Shown here: in pieces, positions 9,698 through 17,681 of the stretch
How positions within the stretch are numbered: position 1 is the stretch's first letter
How the letters are laid out: each line of letters begins with the position of its first letter
DNA from: WQZF01 sp031556405
GTDB lineage: Bacteria > Pseudomonadota > Gammaproteobacteria > Burkholderiales > Rhodocyclaceae
Reading direction: 5' to 3'
DNA length: 30,690 nucleotides
Assembly: GCA_031556405.1 (NCBI GenBank)
Contig: JAVBTC010000152.1
Location: 1 to 30,690, forward strand
Notes under the pieces: model-generated
The model's input: the letters and a program-made list of their open reading frames with translations, nothing else
Database searches by the model: none
What the model was told of the DNA's origin: nothing
Made by a program: the position numbers and the translations under genes

Positions 9698-12664
9698 ATG
9701 GATACTGATACTCCTTACCCTGCCGGTCCCACCGGAATTCCCCCACAACTGACTCAGGCCACTCCCATTTACAAGCGGCGCGCATGGTTCGCGGTGGCCG
9801 GGCTGATGCTTTTCGTCCTGCTCTACCTTCTCTTTGCCGGCTGGTTCGCCTATACCGCCTACAAGCTTTTCGCCAGCATCGCCGCGGGTAACCGGAACAT
9901 TTTGGGCGTCGGGCTGGTCGGCGCCTGTGCCGCATTCCTCGCCATCTTCATGCTGAAGGCGCTGTTCTTCATCGACCGCAGCGACCTCTCGGGAAATATC
10001 GAAATCACCGCCGACCAGCATCCGCGACTGTTCGAATTCCTTCACCGCCTTGCCGACGAAGCCGGTGCGCCGCGCCCTTATCGCGTGTTTCTCTCGCCGC
10101 AGGTCAATGCCGCGGTGTTCTACGATCTCTCTTTTCTCAATCTGATCTGGCCATCGAAAAAGAACCTCGAAATCGGCCTCGGGCTGCTCAATATCCTCAC
10201 CCTCGGAGAGTTCAAGGCCGTCTGCGCACATGAATTCGGGCACTTCGCGCAACGCACGATGGCGGTCGGACGCTGGGTTTACGTGGCCCAGCGCATTGCC
10301 GGAAACATCGTTGCCAAGCGCGATGCGCTGGATCGTTTTCTGGACGGCCTCTCCAACACCGACCTGCGCATCGCCTGGATCGGCTGGCTGTTGAAACTGA
10401 TCGTCTGGTCGATCCGTTCGCTGATGGATTCGGTGTTCAGCGTCGTCGTCCTGGCACAGCGCGCCCTTTCGCGGGAAATGGAAATGCAGGCCGACCGGGT
10501 CGCCGTCTCGCTCACCGGCAGCGACGCGCTCGTACATGCGCTCTATCGCCTGCAGGCAGCCGACGACGCCTGGGAACGCACACTCTCCTTCATTTCCTCC
10601 GAAGCGCACAAACAGCGCGCGGTAAGCGATGTATTTGCCGTGCAGTCGCGGCTTCTGAAACTGGTCGGCGTTTTTCTGAACGACCCCGCCTACCGGAAAA
10701 TGCGCCGCCCGGAAAACAATCCGCAGGCCCACCGCATTTTCGAACCCGAACTGGCACAACCGCCGCGCATGTGGTCGACCCATCCGTTCAACCACGAACG
10801 CGAAGAAAACGCGAAAAGAATCTACCTTGCCGCGCCGCTCGACGAACGTTCCTCTTGGGAATTGTTCGATGCGCCGCAGAAAGTGTGCGAAGAAATGTCG
10901 GCACATCTTTTGCGCGGATACGAAAACCTGCAGCCGACGCCGATTGAGGAAACGCTGCGCACGCTGGAAGAAGCCTTCCAGTGCGAATCCCTGCGGCCCT
11001 TTTACCGCGGCGTTTACCTGGGCCGTTCCGCCGTCCGCCACGCGGCACACGCGGAAGACCTGTACGACATGAAGCTCCCCGCCGACGCCGGCGCACTGGC
11101 CATGCTCTACCCGGAAAACCTGTCGCACGAACTGGAACAATTGCGCCGCCAGGAAAAGGAGGTTGCGCTCCTGAAAGCCTTGCGCGATGGACATTTCACG
11201 CCGCCGGACGGCATCATCCGCCATCGCGGCCGGCGTATCCCGCGACGCCGGTTGCCGGCGGCCATTGCCGCCGCGCAAAAAGAACTGCAGGCGCTACGGG
11301 AAAAAATCGAAACACACGACCGCCATTGCCGCAGCCTGCATCGCCATGCCGCCATCGCCGTCGGCCACGGCTGGGAGGCATACCTGGTCGGCCTCGCCCG
11401 CACTCTGCATTACGCCACGCATCGCGAAGCCGACCTGCTCGACGCGCAAGGCCATCTCGGCAACACTCTTGCCGTCACCACGGCAACCCGGAAAGTTTCC
11501 AAGTCGGGGCTGAAACGCATTCTCAAGGCCTCGGAAGACACTTATGAAACCCTGGCGGCGATTTATGCCGAGAGCACTGAAGTCGCGCTCGACGAAACAT
11601 TGCGCCGTCGACTCGGAAACGCTGAACAAACACCGGCTTCATGGACGAAAATACTCGGCGAATTCGAGCTCGTGGCCCCGGACAAGGACAACATCAACGA
11701 ATGGATCAACGTCATCGACGGCTGGATCGGCCACACTGCCGGCCGGCTCGATGCGCTCAAGGATGCCGCGCTGGAACAGTTGCTCGCCAGCGAACGCGAG
11801 GTGGCGCGGCATTGGCAGGATTGGCAGAAAGACGGGCAACAGGACGCAAATGACATCCCCGACGCACCCGCGCCGTCCCGCGTTCCCCAAGACTACGCCG
11901 TCCTCCTGCCCGACGCCGGTCGTAAACGCCAGACCCGGCTCGGATTCTGGGCGCGTTTCCAAACCGCGGACGGCATCGTACCCACCCTGACGCGGCTGGC
12001 TGCGGCCTGCCTGATCGTCGTCCCGGTGCTCGGTTTCGGCAGCAGGATCGGCGAAGTGGATTTAACGGTTTACAACGGCCTTGCACGTACCGTCGAAGTC
12101 CGCGCAGGGGAAAAAATCGTGACGTTGCCGCCCTACGCCGCCAGCCGCCTGGATCTTCCCGGGGACAAACGCTATCACATCGAAACCCGCATCCCCGGCG
12201 GAGCGACGATCGAATCCTTCGACGAAATCCTGAGCGCCGGCGGCAGCATCTACAACATCGCCGGCGCCAGCGCGCTGGTGCGCGCAGTCGCCGTTTACGG
12301 CGATGCCAGGCCGGAATCGCCGCAATTTCTCGGCGCGCCGCGCTGGGTTCCCAACCCGGGCGTCGACCTTCTCTTTCAGGAACCGCCGTCGCAGATCAAA
12401 ATGCGCAAAGGCAGCAGCGGCGCTACCCGCAGCCTGATTCAAGGCGCCGGTGACCTCCCGCCCGAGACGATGCGCGAATTCGTTACCGACGAAAACCAGC
12501 GCATCCACCTGATCGCCACGCATGCGCGCTGGGACGATCCCGCCGCTCCGAATACCGCTGGCTGGCTTTCGCTGGCGCGCTCGTCGCCGGAGTTTGCGCA
12601 GATCGTCAAGGCGCGGCTGGAAGACAATCCGCGCGATGCCGCCGCGCTGAATTTCAAACAATAA
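9698..12664 (+). CDS. Large membrane-bound M48-family zinc metallopeptidase
   Basis: A 988-residue protein. Residues 29-52 (AWFAVAGLMLFVLLYLLFAG...) and about 68-92 are transmembrane helices. The zinc site follows: H178-E-F-G-H182 and E262 in EMQAD (ExxxD), the HExxH/ExxxD arrangement of M48 peptidases (HtpX, Ste24, BepA). The proteolytic part ends near residue 300. After it come about 450 residues of largely helical sequence (for example LRRQEKEVALLKAL and AQKELQALREKIE). A further transmembrane helix is at about 764-785, followed by a ~200-residue domain with beta-rich segments (VDLTVYNGLARTVEVRAGEKIV). Most M48 proteins are 250-500 residues, so this is unusually large. Substrate is unknown; membrane-protein quality control is the family's usual theme. 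There is no SD before the ATG. Confidence 0.85.
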   Translation: MDTDTPYPAGPTGIPPQLTQATPIYKRRAWFAVAGLMLFVLLYLLFAGWFAYTAYKLFASIAAGNRNILGVGLVGACAAFLAIFMLKALFFIDRSDLSGNIEITADQHPRLFEFLHRLADEAGAPRPYRVFLSPQVNAAVFYDLSFLNLIWPSKKNLEIGLGLLNILTLGEFKAVCAHEFGHFAQRTMAVGRWVYVAQRIAGNIVAKRDALDRFLDGLSNTDLRIAWIGWLLKLIVWSIRSLMDSVFSVVVLAQRALSREMEMQADRVAVSLTGSDALVHALYRLQAADDAWERTLSFISSEAHKQRAVSDVFAVQSRLLKLVGVFLNDPAYRKMRRPENNPQAHRIFEPELAQPPRMWSTHPFNHEREENAKRIYLAAPLDERSSWELFDAPQKVCEEMSAHLLRGYENLQPTPIEETLRTLEEAFQCESLRPFYRGVYLGRSAVRHAAHAEDLYDMKLPADAGALAMLYPENLSHELEQLRRQEKEVALLKALRDGHFTPPDGIIRHRGRRIPRRRLPAAIAAAQKELQALREKIETHDRHCRSLHRHAAIAVGHGWEAYLVGLARTLHYATHREADLLDAQGHLGNTLAVTTATRKVSKSGLKRILKASEDTYETLAAIYAESTEVALDETLRRRLGNAEQTPASWTKILGEFELVAPDKDNINEWINVIDGWIGHTAGRLDALKDAALEQLLASEREVARHWQDWQKDGQQDANDIPDAPAPSRVPQDYAVLLPDAGRKRQTRLGFWARFQTADGIVPTLTRLAAACLIVVPVLGFGSRIGEVDLTVYNGLARTVEVRAGEKIVTLPPYAASRLDLPGDKRYHIETRIPGGATIESFDEILSAGGSIYNIAGASALVRAVAVYGDARPESPQFLGAPRWVPNPGVDLLFQEPPSQIKMRKGSSGATRSLIQGAGDLPPETMREFVTDENQRIHLIATHARWDDPAAPNTAGWLSLARSSPEFAQIVKARLEDNPRDAAALNFKQ

Positions 12665-12755
12665 CGGCCGGCAATTCAAAAATAGTGCAACTTGATGGCG
12701 CGCAGCGTTATCCTAGTTGACTGCGTTTTTCAACCCAACCCTGAAGGAGACACAA

Positions 12756-13340
12756 ATGGAACATAAACTCCCTCCGCTTCCCTACGCCAAGGACGCATTG
12801 GCGCCATACCTGTCCGCGGAAACATTCGAATATCACTACGGCAAGCATCACCAAGCCTACGTGGACAACCTCAACAAAATGATCCCGGGCACCGAATTCG
12901 AAAACCTCGACCTCGAAGCCATCGTCAAGAAAGCCCCGGCGGGCGGCGTCTACAACAATGCCGCGCAAATCTGGAACCACACCTTCTTCTGGAACTGTAT
13001 GAAGCCGGGCGGCGGCGGCGCTCCGGACGGCGCGCTGGCCCAGGCGATCGACAAGAAGTGGGGCTCGCTGGACGAATTCAAAAAAGCGTTCCAGACCTCG
13101 GCGGTAGGCAACTTCGGTTCCGGCTGGACCTGGCTGGTCAAGAAACAGGACGGTTCGGTCGACATCGTCAACATGGGCGCAGCCGGCACCCCGCTGACCA
13201 CGGGCGACAAACCGCTCCTGTGCGTCGATGTGTGGGAACACGCGTATTACATCGATTACCGCAACCAGCGCCCGAAATTCGTCGAGACGTTCCTTGAAAA
13301 GCTGGTGAACTGGGAATCCGCCGCGAAGAATTTCGGCTGA
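12756..13340 (+). CDS. sodB: Superoxide dismutase, iron type
   Basis: A 194-residue cytoplasmic enzyme converting superoxide to oxygen and peroxide. Metal ligands are H27 (EYHYGKHH), H75 (IWNHTFFW), D158 and H162 (DVWEHAYYIDY). AQIWNHTFFWNCMKP, GGGAP and AVGNFGSGWTWLV are typical of Fe-SOD rather than Mn-SOD; metal use is inferred from this. The ATG at 12756 has a strong SD, AAGGAGA, and homology starts here, so the slightly longer frame upstream is rejected. The gene stands alone with its own terminator 14 bases after the stop. I saw no confident promoter or Fur box in the 91 bases upstream. Confidence 0.97.
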   Translation: MEHKLPPLPYAKDALAPYLSAETFEYHYGKHHQAYVDNLNKMIPGTEFENLDLEAIVKKAPAGGVYNNAAQIWNHTFFWNCMKPGGGGAPDGALAQAIDKKWGSLDEFKKAFQTSAVGNFGSGWTWLVKKQDGSVDIVNMGAAGTPLTTGDKPLLCVDVWEHAYYIDYRNQRPKFVETFLEKLVNWESAAKNFG

Positions 13341-13354
13341 TCATCCTCATTGCA

Positions 13355-13393
13355 AACAAAAAGCCCTTACGTTTCATGCAAGGGCTTTTTGTT
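13355..13393. terminator. Strong bidirectional intrinsic terminator
   Basis: AACAAAAAGCCCTT (13355-13368) and AAGGGCTTTTTGTT (13380-13393) are perfect 14-base reverse complements around an 11-base loop. T5 follows the GC core on one strand and A5 precedes it, so it can stop transcription both from sodB and from the convergent gene ending at 13506. Confidence 0.93.
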
Positions 13394-13505
13394 GCGGCAT
13401 TTCACAGAGAAAATTCATAAAGAATTATCGCTCTCCGTAGACTTCAATGCTGAAGGATTTTTTTAGAATTCCTTGCCCACATAGAAAATTTCTTCGCCCT
13501 CATTC

Positions 13506-14144
13506 CTATGAGGACGGAAATTCAGGATATAGTTCCCTACTAAAAATGACCGTGCGCTTATTATATTTTGCATAACGCATCAAATCTCCAATAGTTTTCA
13601 GTACGCAAAATGCAAAATCCGCGCCCTCTCCGGAATCAAATCCATCATCGCTGGTATTCAAGGTAAAAAACGCAGACTCGATCGAGCCCGTCAAATCCTT
13701 GGGACAAACATCCAGCAGTTTCGCCGCTGCCTCCGGGTGCAACAAACACCAGCGATACAACTGGTCAATGGACGATATAACTTTATCGTAATCAGGACTC
13801 AGCACCGTGTATTCGAATGTTTGTTCGCAGACTATTTTTCCTTCATACTTGGTAGCCTCCTTGCGCCGGTGTGTACACGTTTCCCCAGAAAGAAAACGCA
13901 GCCCTTCTATGCCCGATTCGCGTAACAGTTCTTTCAGTCGTGCATGCAACCAGTCGTTTCGTGTCGCGATACTCATACGCCTGACGATACTGTTCATACG
14001 ATCGTTCCTATACGTGCGACTATCCACATACTGGTTCCGGGGAATTCTTTCTCCACTCAACAATTCACTGACTTCCTCACTGAAGTAATTGGTGAGACAC
14101 GATTCATGAATCACCACAAATTCAGAATAAAAAAGGTCGGACAT
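13506..14144 (-). CDS. Orphan hypothetical protein, AT-rich gene
   Basis: A 212-residue protein I do not recognise. It has no signal peptide or transmembrane helix and looks soluble. Residues near 35-65 are Arg/Asn-rich (RIPRNQYVDSRTYRNDR). A mid segment has several Cys, and the C-terminal part contains GEGADFAFCVLKTIGDLMRYAKYNKRTVIF. I start at ATG 14144 because AGAGGGG precedes it by a few bases; a codon 9 residues earlier has no SD. Base composition and codon choice are clearly more AT-rich than the neighbours, which suggests recent acquisition. It sits between sodB and a TPR-like gene, with tandem repeats in its upstream region. Immunity-type or regulatory proteins can look like this, but nothing proves it. 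Confidence 0.7.
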   Translation of the reverse strand: MSDLFYSEFVVIHESCLTNYFSEEVSELLSGERIPRNQYVDSRTYRNDRMNSIVRRMSIATRNDWLHARLKELLRESGIEGLRFLSGETCTHRRKEATKYEGKIVCEQTFEYTVLSPDYDKVISSIDQLYRWCLLHPEAAAKLLDVCPKDLTGSIESAFFTLNTSDDGFDSGEGADFAFCVLKTIGDLMRYAKYNKRTVIFSRELYPEFPSS

Positions 14145-14181
14145 TTTTCCCCTCTGACAAATAAAATTCAAACGCTCTATT

Positions 14182-14213
14182 GGTTTTCCTACAACAGGTT
14201 TTGCCTACAACAG
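14182..14213. repeat. Tandem direct repeat upstream of the orphan gene
   Basis: GGTTTTCCTACAACAG (14182-14197) is followed directly by GGTTTTGCCTACAACAG (14197-14213), differing by one inserted G. It lies 38-69 bases upstream of the orphan gene start, so it could bind a regulator. It could also be a simple duplication. Confidence 0.6.
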
Positions 14214-14271
14214 AGCCATATACAACATACCAATAAAGTACTTTGCCAATTCTCGGATCATTGATTTTTGT

Positions 14272-15408
14272 TTACCCCATTACCTCGCGTTTAATCATTG
14301 TCAGCAAAGGCCGGTCGCCGTGCGCCTTGAGGATCGGCCAGACGCGCTGCACAAGTTTCTTCGCCGCATCGTTCTTTCCGGCACGGGCCAGCGCCAGGGC
14401 ACAGGCACCAGCGCAGAGCGCGAAGGGCGGCCAGGTCAGCGGATTCTTGCCGTAAGCGAGAAAACTGTCGACAGCGGCTTGGAGATGGGCAAGCGCCTCC
14501 TCGTTGCGGTCCTCGCGCAACGCGATCACGCCCGCAAGCCAGGGATGAAACGCCTGTAACGGCGCGGGCAGGATTTCCGGATCGATTTCGTCCAGAAGGC
14601 TCGCGGCAACTTCCACATCGCCCAGGCGCGCCTCGGCCAGCGCCCAATCGCCAAGCGTCATGGGGCTGTCCCGCTGCACCTCGCCCGCCCGGCGCATCGA
14701 TGCCACGTAACCGGGATAGTCTTCCGCCTTGTGATAAAGCAGCGCCAGCAGGTTTTCATACAGGCCGGGAACGGGAATCTTGCCCTGCCACGTTTCCAGC
14801 CGCCGTAGAACGGTCGCCAGAGGTTCCGATGCGGCCGATTCCGCCTGTGCGATCTCGGCATAGGCAATTTTCGCCTCGACCTCGAACGGACCAGTCGGCG
14901 TTTGCCGCAGCGCCCTGGCCTTGCGCAACCGTCCGCCGAGGTGCCGCACGGTGGCCCAGTCGCCGACGGCGAAGGCCTCGGCCTGGCGCACCATATCCAT
15001 CACCGCGCGGAACTGCCAGAAGATATAGCCGACCAACGAGAGCAGACCGATTCCAACGACAAGCGGCCACCACGCTTCGGACCATGCGGCGCCGGCGATG
15101 AACGCGGCGGCAAGCGGCAGGCACCACCAGGAACTGCGCCAGAACAACCTGATGAGCGCCTTCCAGCCCGGCGCCTCGTACATTTCGATTTCGGAAATCG
15201 CGTTTGCCCTGGCGAGCGCGGAATTGAATTTCTCGCGTTCCTTGCGCAGCCTTGCCGCCGCCGCGAATTCGTACAGCAGAATGCCGGTATATCCTTGCGC
15301 CTTCAGCGCCGCGACGGCTTCCCGTTCCGTTTCGGCCTCGATGTAATTCGCCTCGGGCGGACCATCCGGGTGTCCCGGAGGATTCGCGCGATAAAGGATT
15401 TTCGTCAT
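14272..15408 (-). CDS. TPR-like membrane protein, function unknown
   Basis: A 378-residue protein. The N-terminal ~70 residues are a small soluble segment (ILYRANPPGHPDGPPEANYIEAETEREAVAALKAQGYTG). Two adjacent transmembrane helices follow at about residues 92-133 (WWCLPLAAAFIAGAAW, then PLVVGIGLLSLVGYIFW). The remainder is an Ala/Leu-rich helical region with tetratricopeptide-like spacing (LLALLYHKAEDYPGYVASMRRAGE; GVIALREDRNEEALAHLQAAVDSFLAYG), probably a cytoplasmic protein-protein interaction platform. The SD AGGGG lies just before the ATG. It is divergent from the ABC exporter gene with 94 bases between. No enzymatic motif is visible. It may be an assembly or scaffold factor; this is inference. 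Confidence 0.75.
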   Translation of the reverse strand: MTKILYRANPPGHPDGPPEANYIEAETEREAVAALKAQGYTGILLYEFAAAARLRKEREKFNSALARANAISEIEMYEAPGWKALIRLFWRSSWWCLPLAAAFIAGAAWSEAWWPLVVGIGLLSLVGYIFWQFRAVMDMVRQAEAFAVGDWATVRHLGGRLRKARALRQTPTGPFEVEAKIAYAEIAQAESAASEPLATVLRRLETWQGKIPVPGLYENLLALLYHKAEDYPGYVASMRRAGEVQRDSPMTLGDWALAEARLGDVEVAASLLDEIDPEILPAPLQAFHPWLAGVIALREDRNEEALAHLQAAVDSFLAYGKNPLTWPPFALCAGACALALARAGKNDAAKKLVQRVWPILKAHGDRPLLTMIKREVMG

Positions 15409-15487
15409 TTCACCCCTGCCTCGTTCTTCCTTTTGATTTTTCTATTTCGTTACGCATCGCCAAAGCCGCCGTCAGCCCCCGTGCGCA

Positions 15488-15496
15488 TGCCATAAT
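15488..15496 (+). promoter_or_regulatory. Extended -10 element directly upstream of the ABC exporter start
   Basis: TGCCATAAT: a TG extension plus CATAAT (5 of 6 matches to TATAAT). With usual spacing the transcript would begin at 15503, which is the A of the ATG, predicting a leaderless mRNA. No -35 match is seen at 17 bases, as is common for extended -10 promoters. Confidence 0.45.
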
Positions 15497-15502
15497 TCTG
15501 CC

Positions 15503-17344
15503 ATGATCTTCCGACGCTTCGAAAAAATCATCGACCCCTTCCGCAAAATGCCGGAAGCCATGCCGCCCGGCGATGTGTGGCGTTTTTATGCTTATTTTCT
15601 GCGCCAGGTCTGGCCGAGTTTCATCGGGCTCCTGGCGGTCGGGCTGGTCGGCGCGCTGATCGAGGTGGCATTGTTCGGTTTCGTCGGCCGCATCATCGAC
15701 CTGGTGCGGGAAACGCCGGGCAGCGATTTCTTCGCGCGGCACCGCCTCGAACTGATCTGGATGGCGGTCGTGACATTCCTGCTGCGTCCCATTTTTCACG
15801 GGCTGAACGACCTGTTCATGCACCAGACGATCAATCCCGGACTCTCCAATCTGGTCCGCTGGCAGAACCACCGCTACGTGCTGAAACAGAGCCTCGGTTT
15901 CTTCCAGAACGATTTCGCCGGCCGCATCGCGCAGCACATCATGCAGACCGGCAATGCGCTGCGCGATTCGGCGGTGCAGACGGTCAACGCCCTGTGGTTC
16001 GTGCTCATCTACGCGACGAGCGCGCTGGTGCTGTTCGCCCAGGCCGATTGGCGGCTGACCCTGCCGCTGCTGATCTGGATCGTCGCCTATATTTCCTCTC
16101 TCTTCTGGTTCGTGCCGCGCATCAAACAGCGCTCGGTAGCGACTTCCGACGCGCGTTCGCGCCTGATGGGGCGAATCGTCGACAGCTATACCAACATCAC
16201 GACGCTGAAGCTCTTTTCCCACACGCGTTACGAGGAAAGTTACGCGCGCGACGCCATCGACGAACTGAAAGAGAGACACCAATCCGTCGGCCGCGCCGTC
16301 ACTACGATGGACATTACCGTCACTACGATGAACGGCGCGCTGATCCTCAGCACCGCCGCGCTGTCGCTGTGGTTGTGGAACGTCGGCGCGATCACGGCCG
16401 GCGCGATCGCGCTCGCGATCGGGCTGACGATACGCATCGACAGCATGTCCGGCTGGATCATGTGGGTGGTCAACGGCATTTTCGACAACATCGGCCAGGT
16501 GCAGGAAGGCATGCGCACCATCGCCGTGCCGCGCGCCGTCGCCGACAGCGAAGACGCCCAGCCGCTTTCCGTGACGAAGGGCGAAGTGCGCTTCGAAAAC
16601 GTGCATTTCCACTACGGCAAGGGCAGCGGCGTCATCGACGGCCTCGACCTCATCGTGCGTCCCGGCGAAAAAATCGGGCTGGTCGGTCCTTCCGGCGCGG
16701 GAAAATCGACGCTGGTCAATCTGCTGCTGCGCCTCTACGACCTGGAACAGGGCCGGATTCTGATCGATGGACAGGAAATCGCCCAGGTCACGCAGGAAAG
16801 CCTGCGCGCACAGATCGGCATGGTGACGCAGGACACCTCGCTCCTGCACCGCTCGATCCGCGACAACCTGCGCTACGGCAAGCCGGACGCCAGCGACGAG
16901 GAACTCCTCGAAGCCACGAGAAAAGCCCGTGCCGACGAGTTCATTCCGCATCTTTCCGATGCGCAGGGACGCACGGGACTCGACGCCCATGTCGGCGAGC
17001 GCGGCGTCAAACTCTCCGGCGGCCAGCGCCAGCGCATCGCGATCGCCCGCGTGCTGCTGAAGGACGCGCCGATCCTGATTCTCGACGAGGCAACCTCGGC
17101 GCTCGATTCCGAAGTCGAGGCCGCGATCCAGGAAAGCCTGGAAACGCTGATGCGCGGCAAGACCGTGATCGCGATCGCGCACCGCCTCTCCACCATCGCG
17201 CGCATGGACCGCCTCGTCGTGCTCGATCACGGCCACATCGTCGAATCCGGCACCCATGCCGAACTGCTTGCCCACGGAGGCCACGAAGGACTCTACGCGC
17301 GGCTGTGGCGGCACCAGACGGGCGGTTTCGTCGGGGTGGAATGA
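15503..17344 (+). CDS. Type I ABC exporter half-transporter (fused membrane and ATPase domains)
   Basis: A 613-residue protein. Residues about 30-330 form a six-helix ABC transmembrane domain (for example FIGLLAVGLVGALIEVALFGFVG and GAITAGAIALAIGLTIRI). Residues ~360-600 are the nucleotide-binding domain. It has Walker A GPSGAGKST (395-403), Q-loop TQDTS, signature LSGGQ (504-508), Walker B ILILDEA (D528, E529) and switch His AHRL. It should work as a homodimer exporting a lipid, peptide or drug; it is MsbA/multidrug-like and the substrate is unknown. The end overlaps nothing, and the RND efflux cluster follows after 337 bases. There is no SD before the ATG, but an extended -10 sits exactly where a leaderless transcript would start. 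Confidence 0.93.
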   Translation: MIFRRFEKIIDPFRKMPEAMPPGDVWRFYAYFLRQVWPSFIGLLAVGLVGALIEVALFGFVGRIIDLVRETPGSDFFARHRLELIWMAVVTFLLRPIFHGLNDLFMHQTINPGLSNLVRWQNHRYVLKQSLGFFQNDFAGRIAQHIMQTGNALRDSAVQTVNALWFVLIYATSALVLFAQADWRLTLPLLIWIVAYISSLFWFVPRIKQRSVATSDARSRLMGRIVDSYTNITTLKLFSHTRYEESYARDAIDELKERHQSVGRAVTTMDITVTTMNGALILSTAALSLWLWNVGAITAGAIALAIGLTIRIDSMSGWIMWVVNGIFDNIGQVQEGMRTIAVPRAVADSEDAQPLSVTKGEVRFENVHFHYGKGSGVIDGLDLIVRPGEKIGLVGPSGAGKSTLVNLLLRLYDLEQGRILIDGQEIAQVTQESLRAQIGMVTQDTSLLHRSIRDNLRYGKPDASDEELLEATRKARADEFIPHLSDAQGRTGLDAHVGERGVKLSGGQRQRIAIARVLLKDAPILILDEATSALDSEVEAAIQESLETLMRGKTVIAIAHRLSTIARMDRLVVLDHGHIVESGTHAELLAHGGHEGLYARLWRHQTGGFVGVE

Positions 17345-17681
17345 AATTCCGGCAATAACCCTGCGCCGCACCGGCAAACGGGCGGCGAGCTTGCCTCGAA
17401 CTTGTCTCGAATTTGCCTTTCTCGAACTCGCCTTCTTGTGCGCTTTTTCGCCAATGTATCCCGGAGACACAAAAACCGCCGCCGGACATAAACTGTTGCA
17501 AAGTCGCCGTTGCGCCAATCCGCCCCCGCCCTCTACCATCCCGCATTGAAGACGTGACTTTCTGTAACTTCGCCGGCGTGACCGCGATGTAACCGTTTTT
17601 CATCCGGAACGCACCGCCCGGCGCACTCATCGGTATTTCACCTCTGCCGCACAACATTCATTCAGGGAACCGGCTCCGTCC
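17345..17681. other. Regulatory spacer before the RND efflux operon
   Basis: No gene is supported. It contains three CTCGAA copies (17395, 17406, 17421) in a TTGCCTCGAAC-like arrangement, and a tandem two-part motif at 17553-17593 described separately. The mdtA start at 17682 has a weak SD (CAGGGA 15-20 bases upstream). Confidence 0.5.
17553..17593 (+). promoter_or_regulatory. Tandem CGTGAC-N4/5-TGTAAC motif, candidate operator
   Basis: CGTGAC-N4-TGTAAC at 17553-17568 recurs as CGTGAC-N5-TGTAAC at 17577-17593. The two start 24 bases apart, a little over two helical turns. Direct half-sites with this phasing are typical of OmpR-family response regulators, which often control RND pumps. No regulator gene is in the window, so the assignment is inference. 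Confidence 0.4.

Noticed and set aside
9389..11278. 629-codon antisense frame over the M48 gene
   Set aside because: It is the shadow of a frame with a clear HExxH/ExxxD site and has no domain of its own.
14186..14196. TTCCTACAACA shared with 23441-23451, both in AT-rich spacers
   Set aside because: An 11-base match is expected many times by chance in 30 kb and orientation relative to the genes differs.
15410..17539. 709-codon antisense frame over the ABC exporter
   Set aside because: The plus strand has all ABC motifs; the antisense translation is low-complexity Asp/His/Arg/Val-rich.
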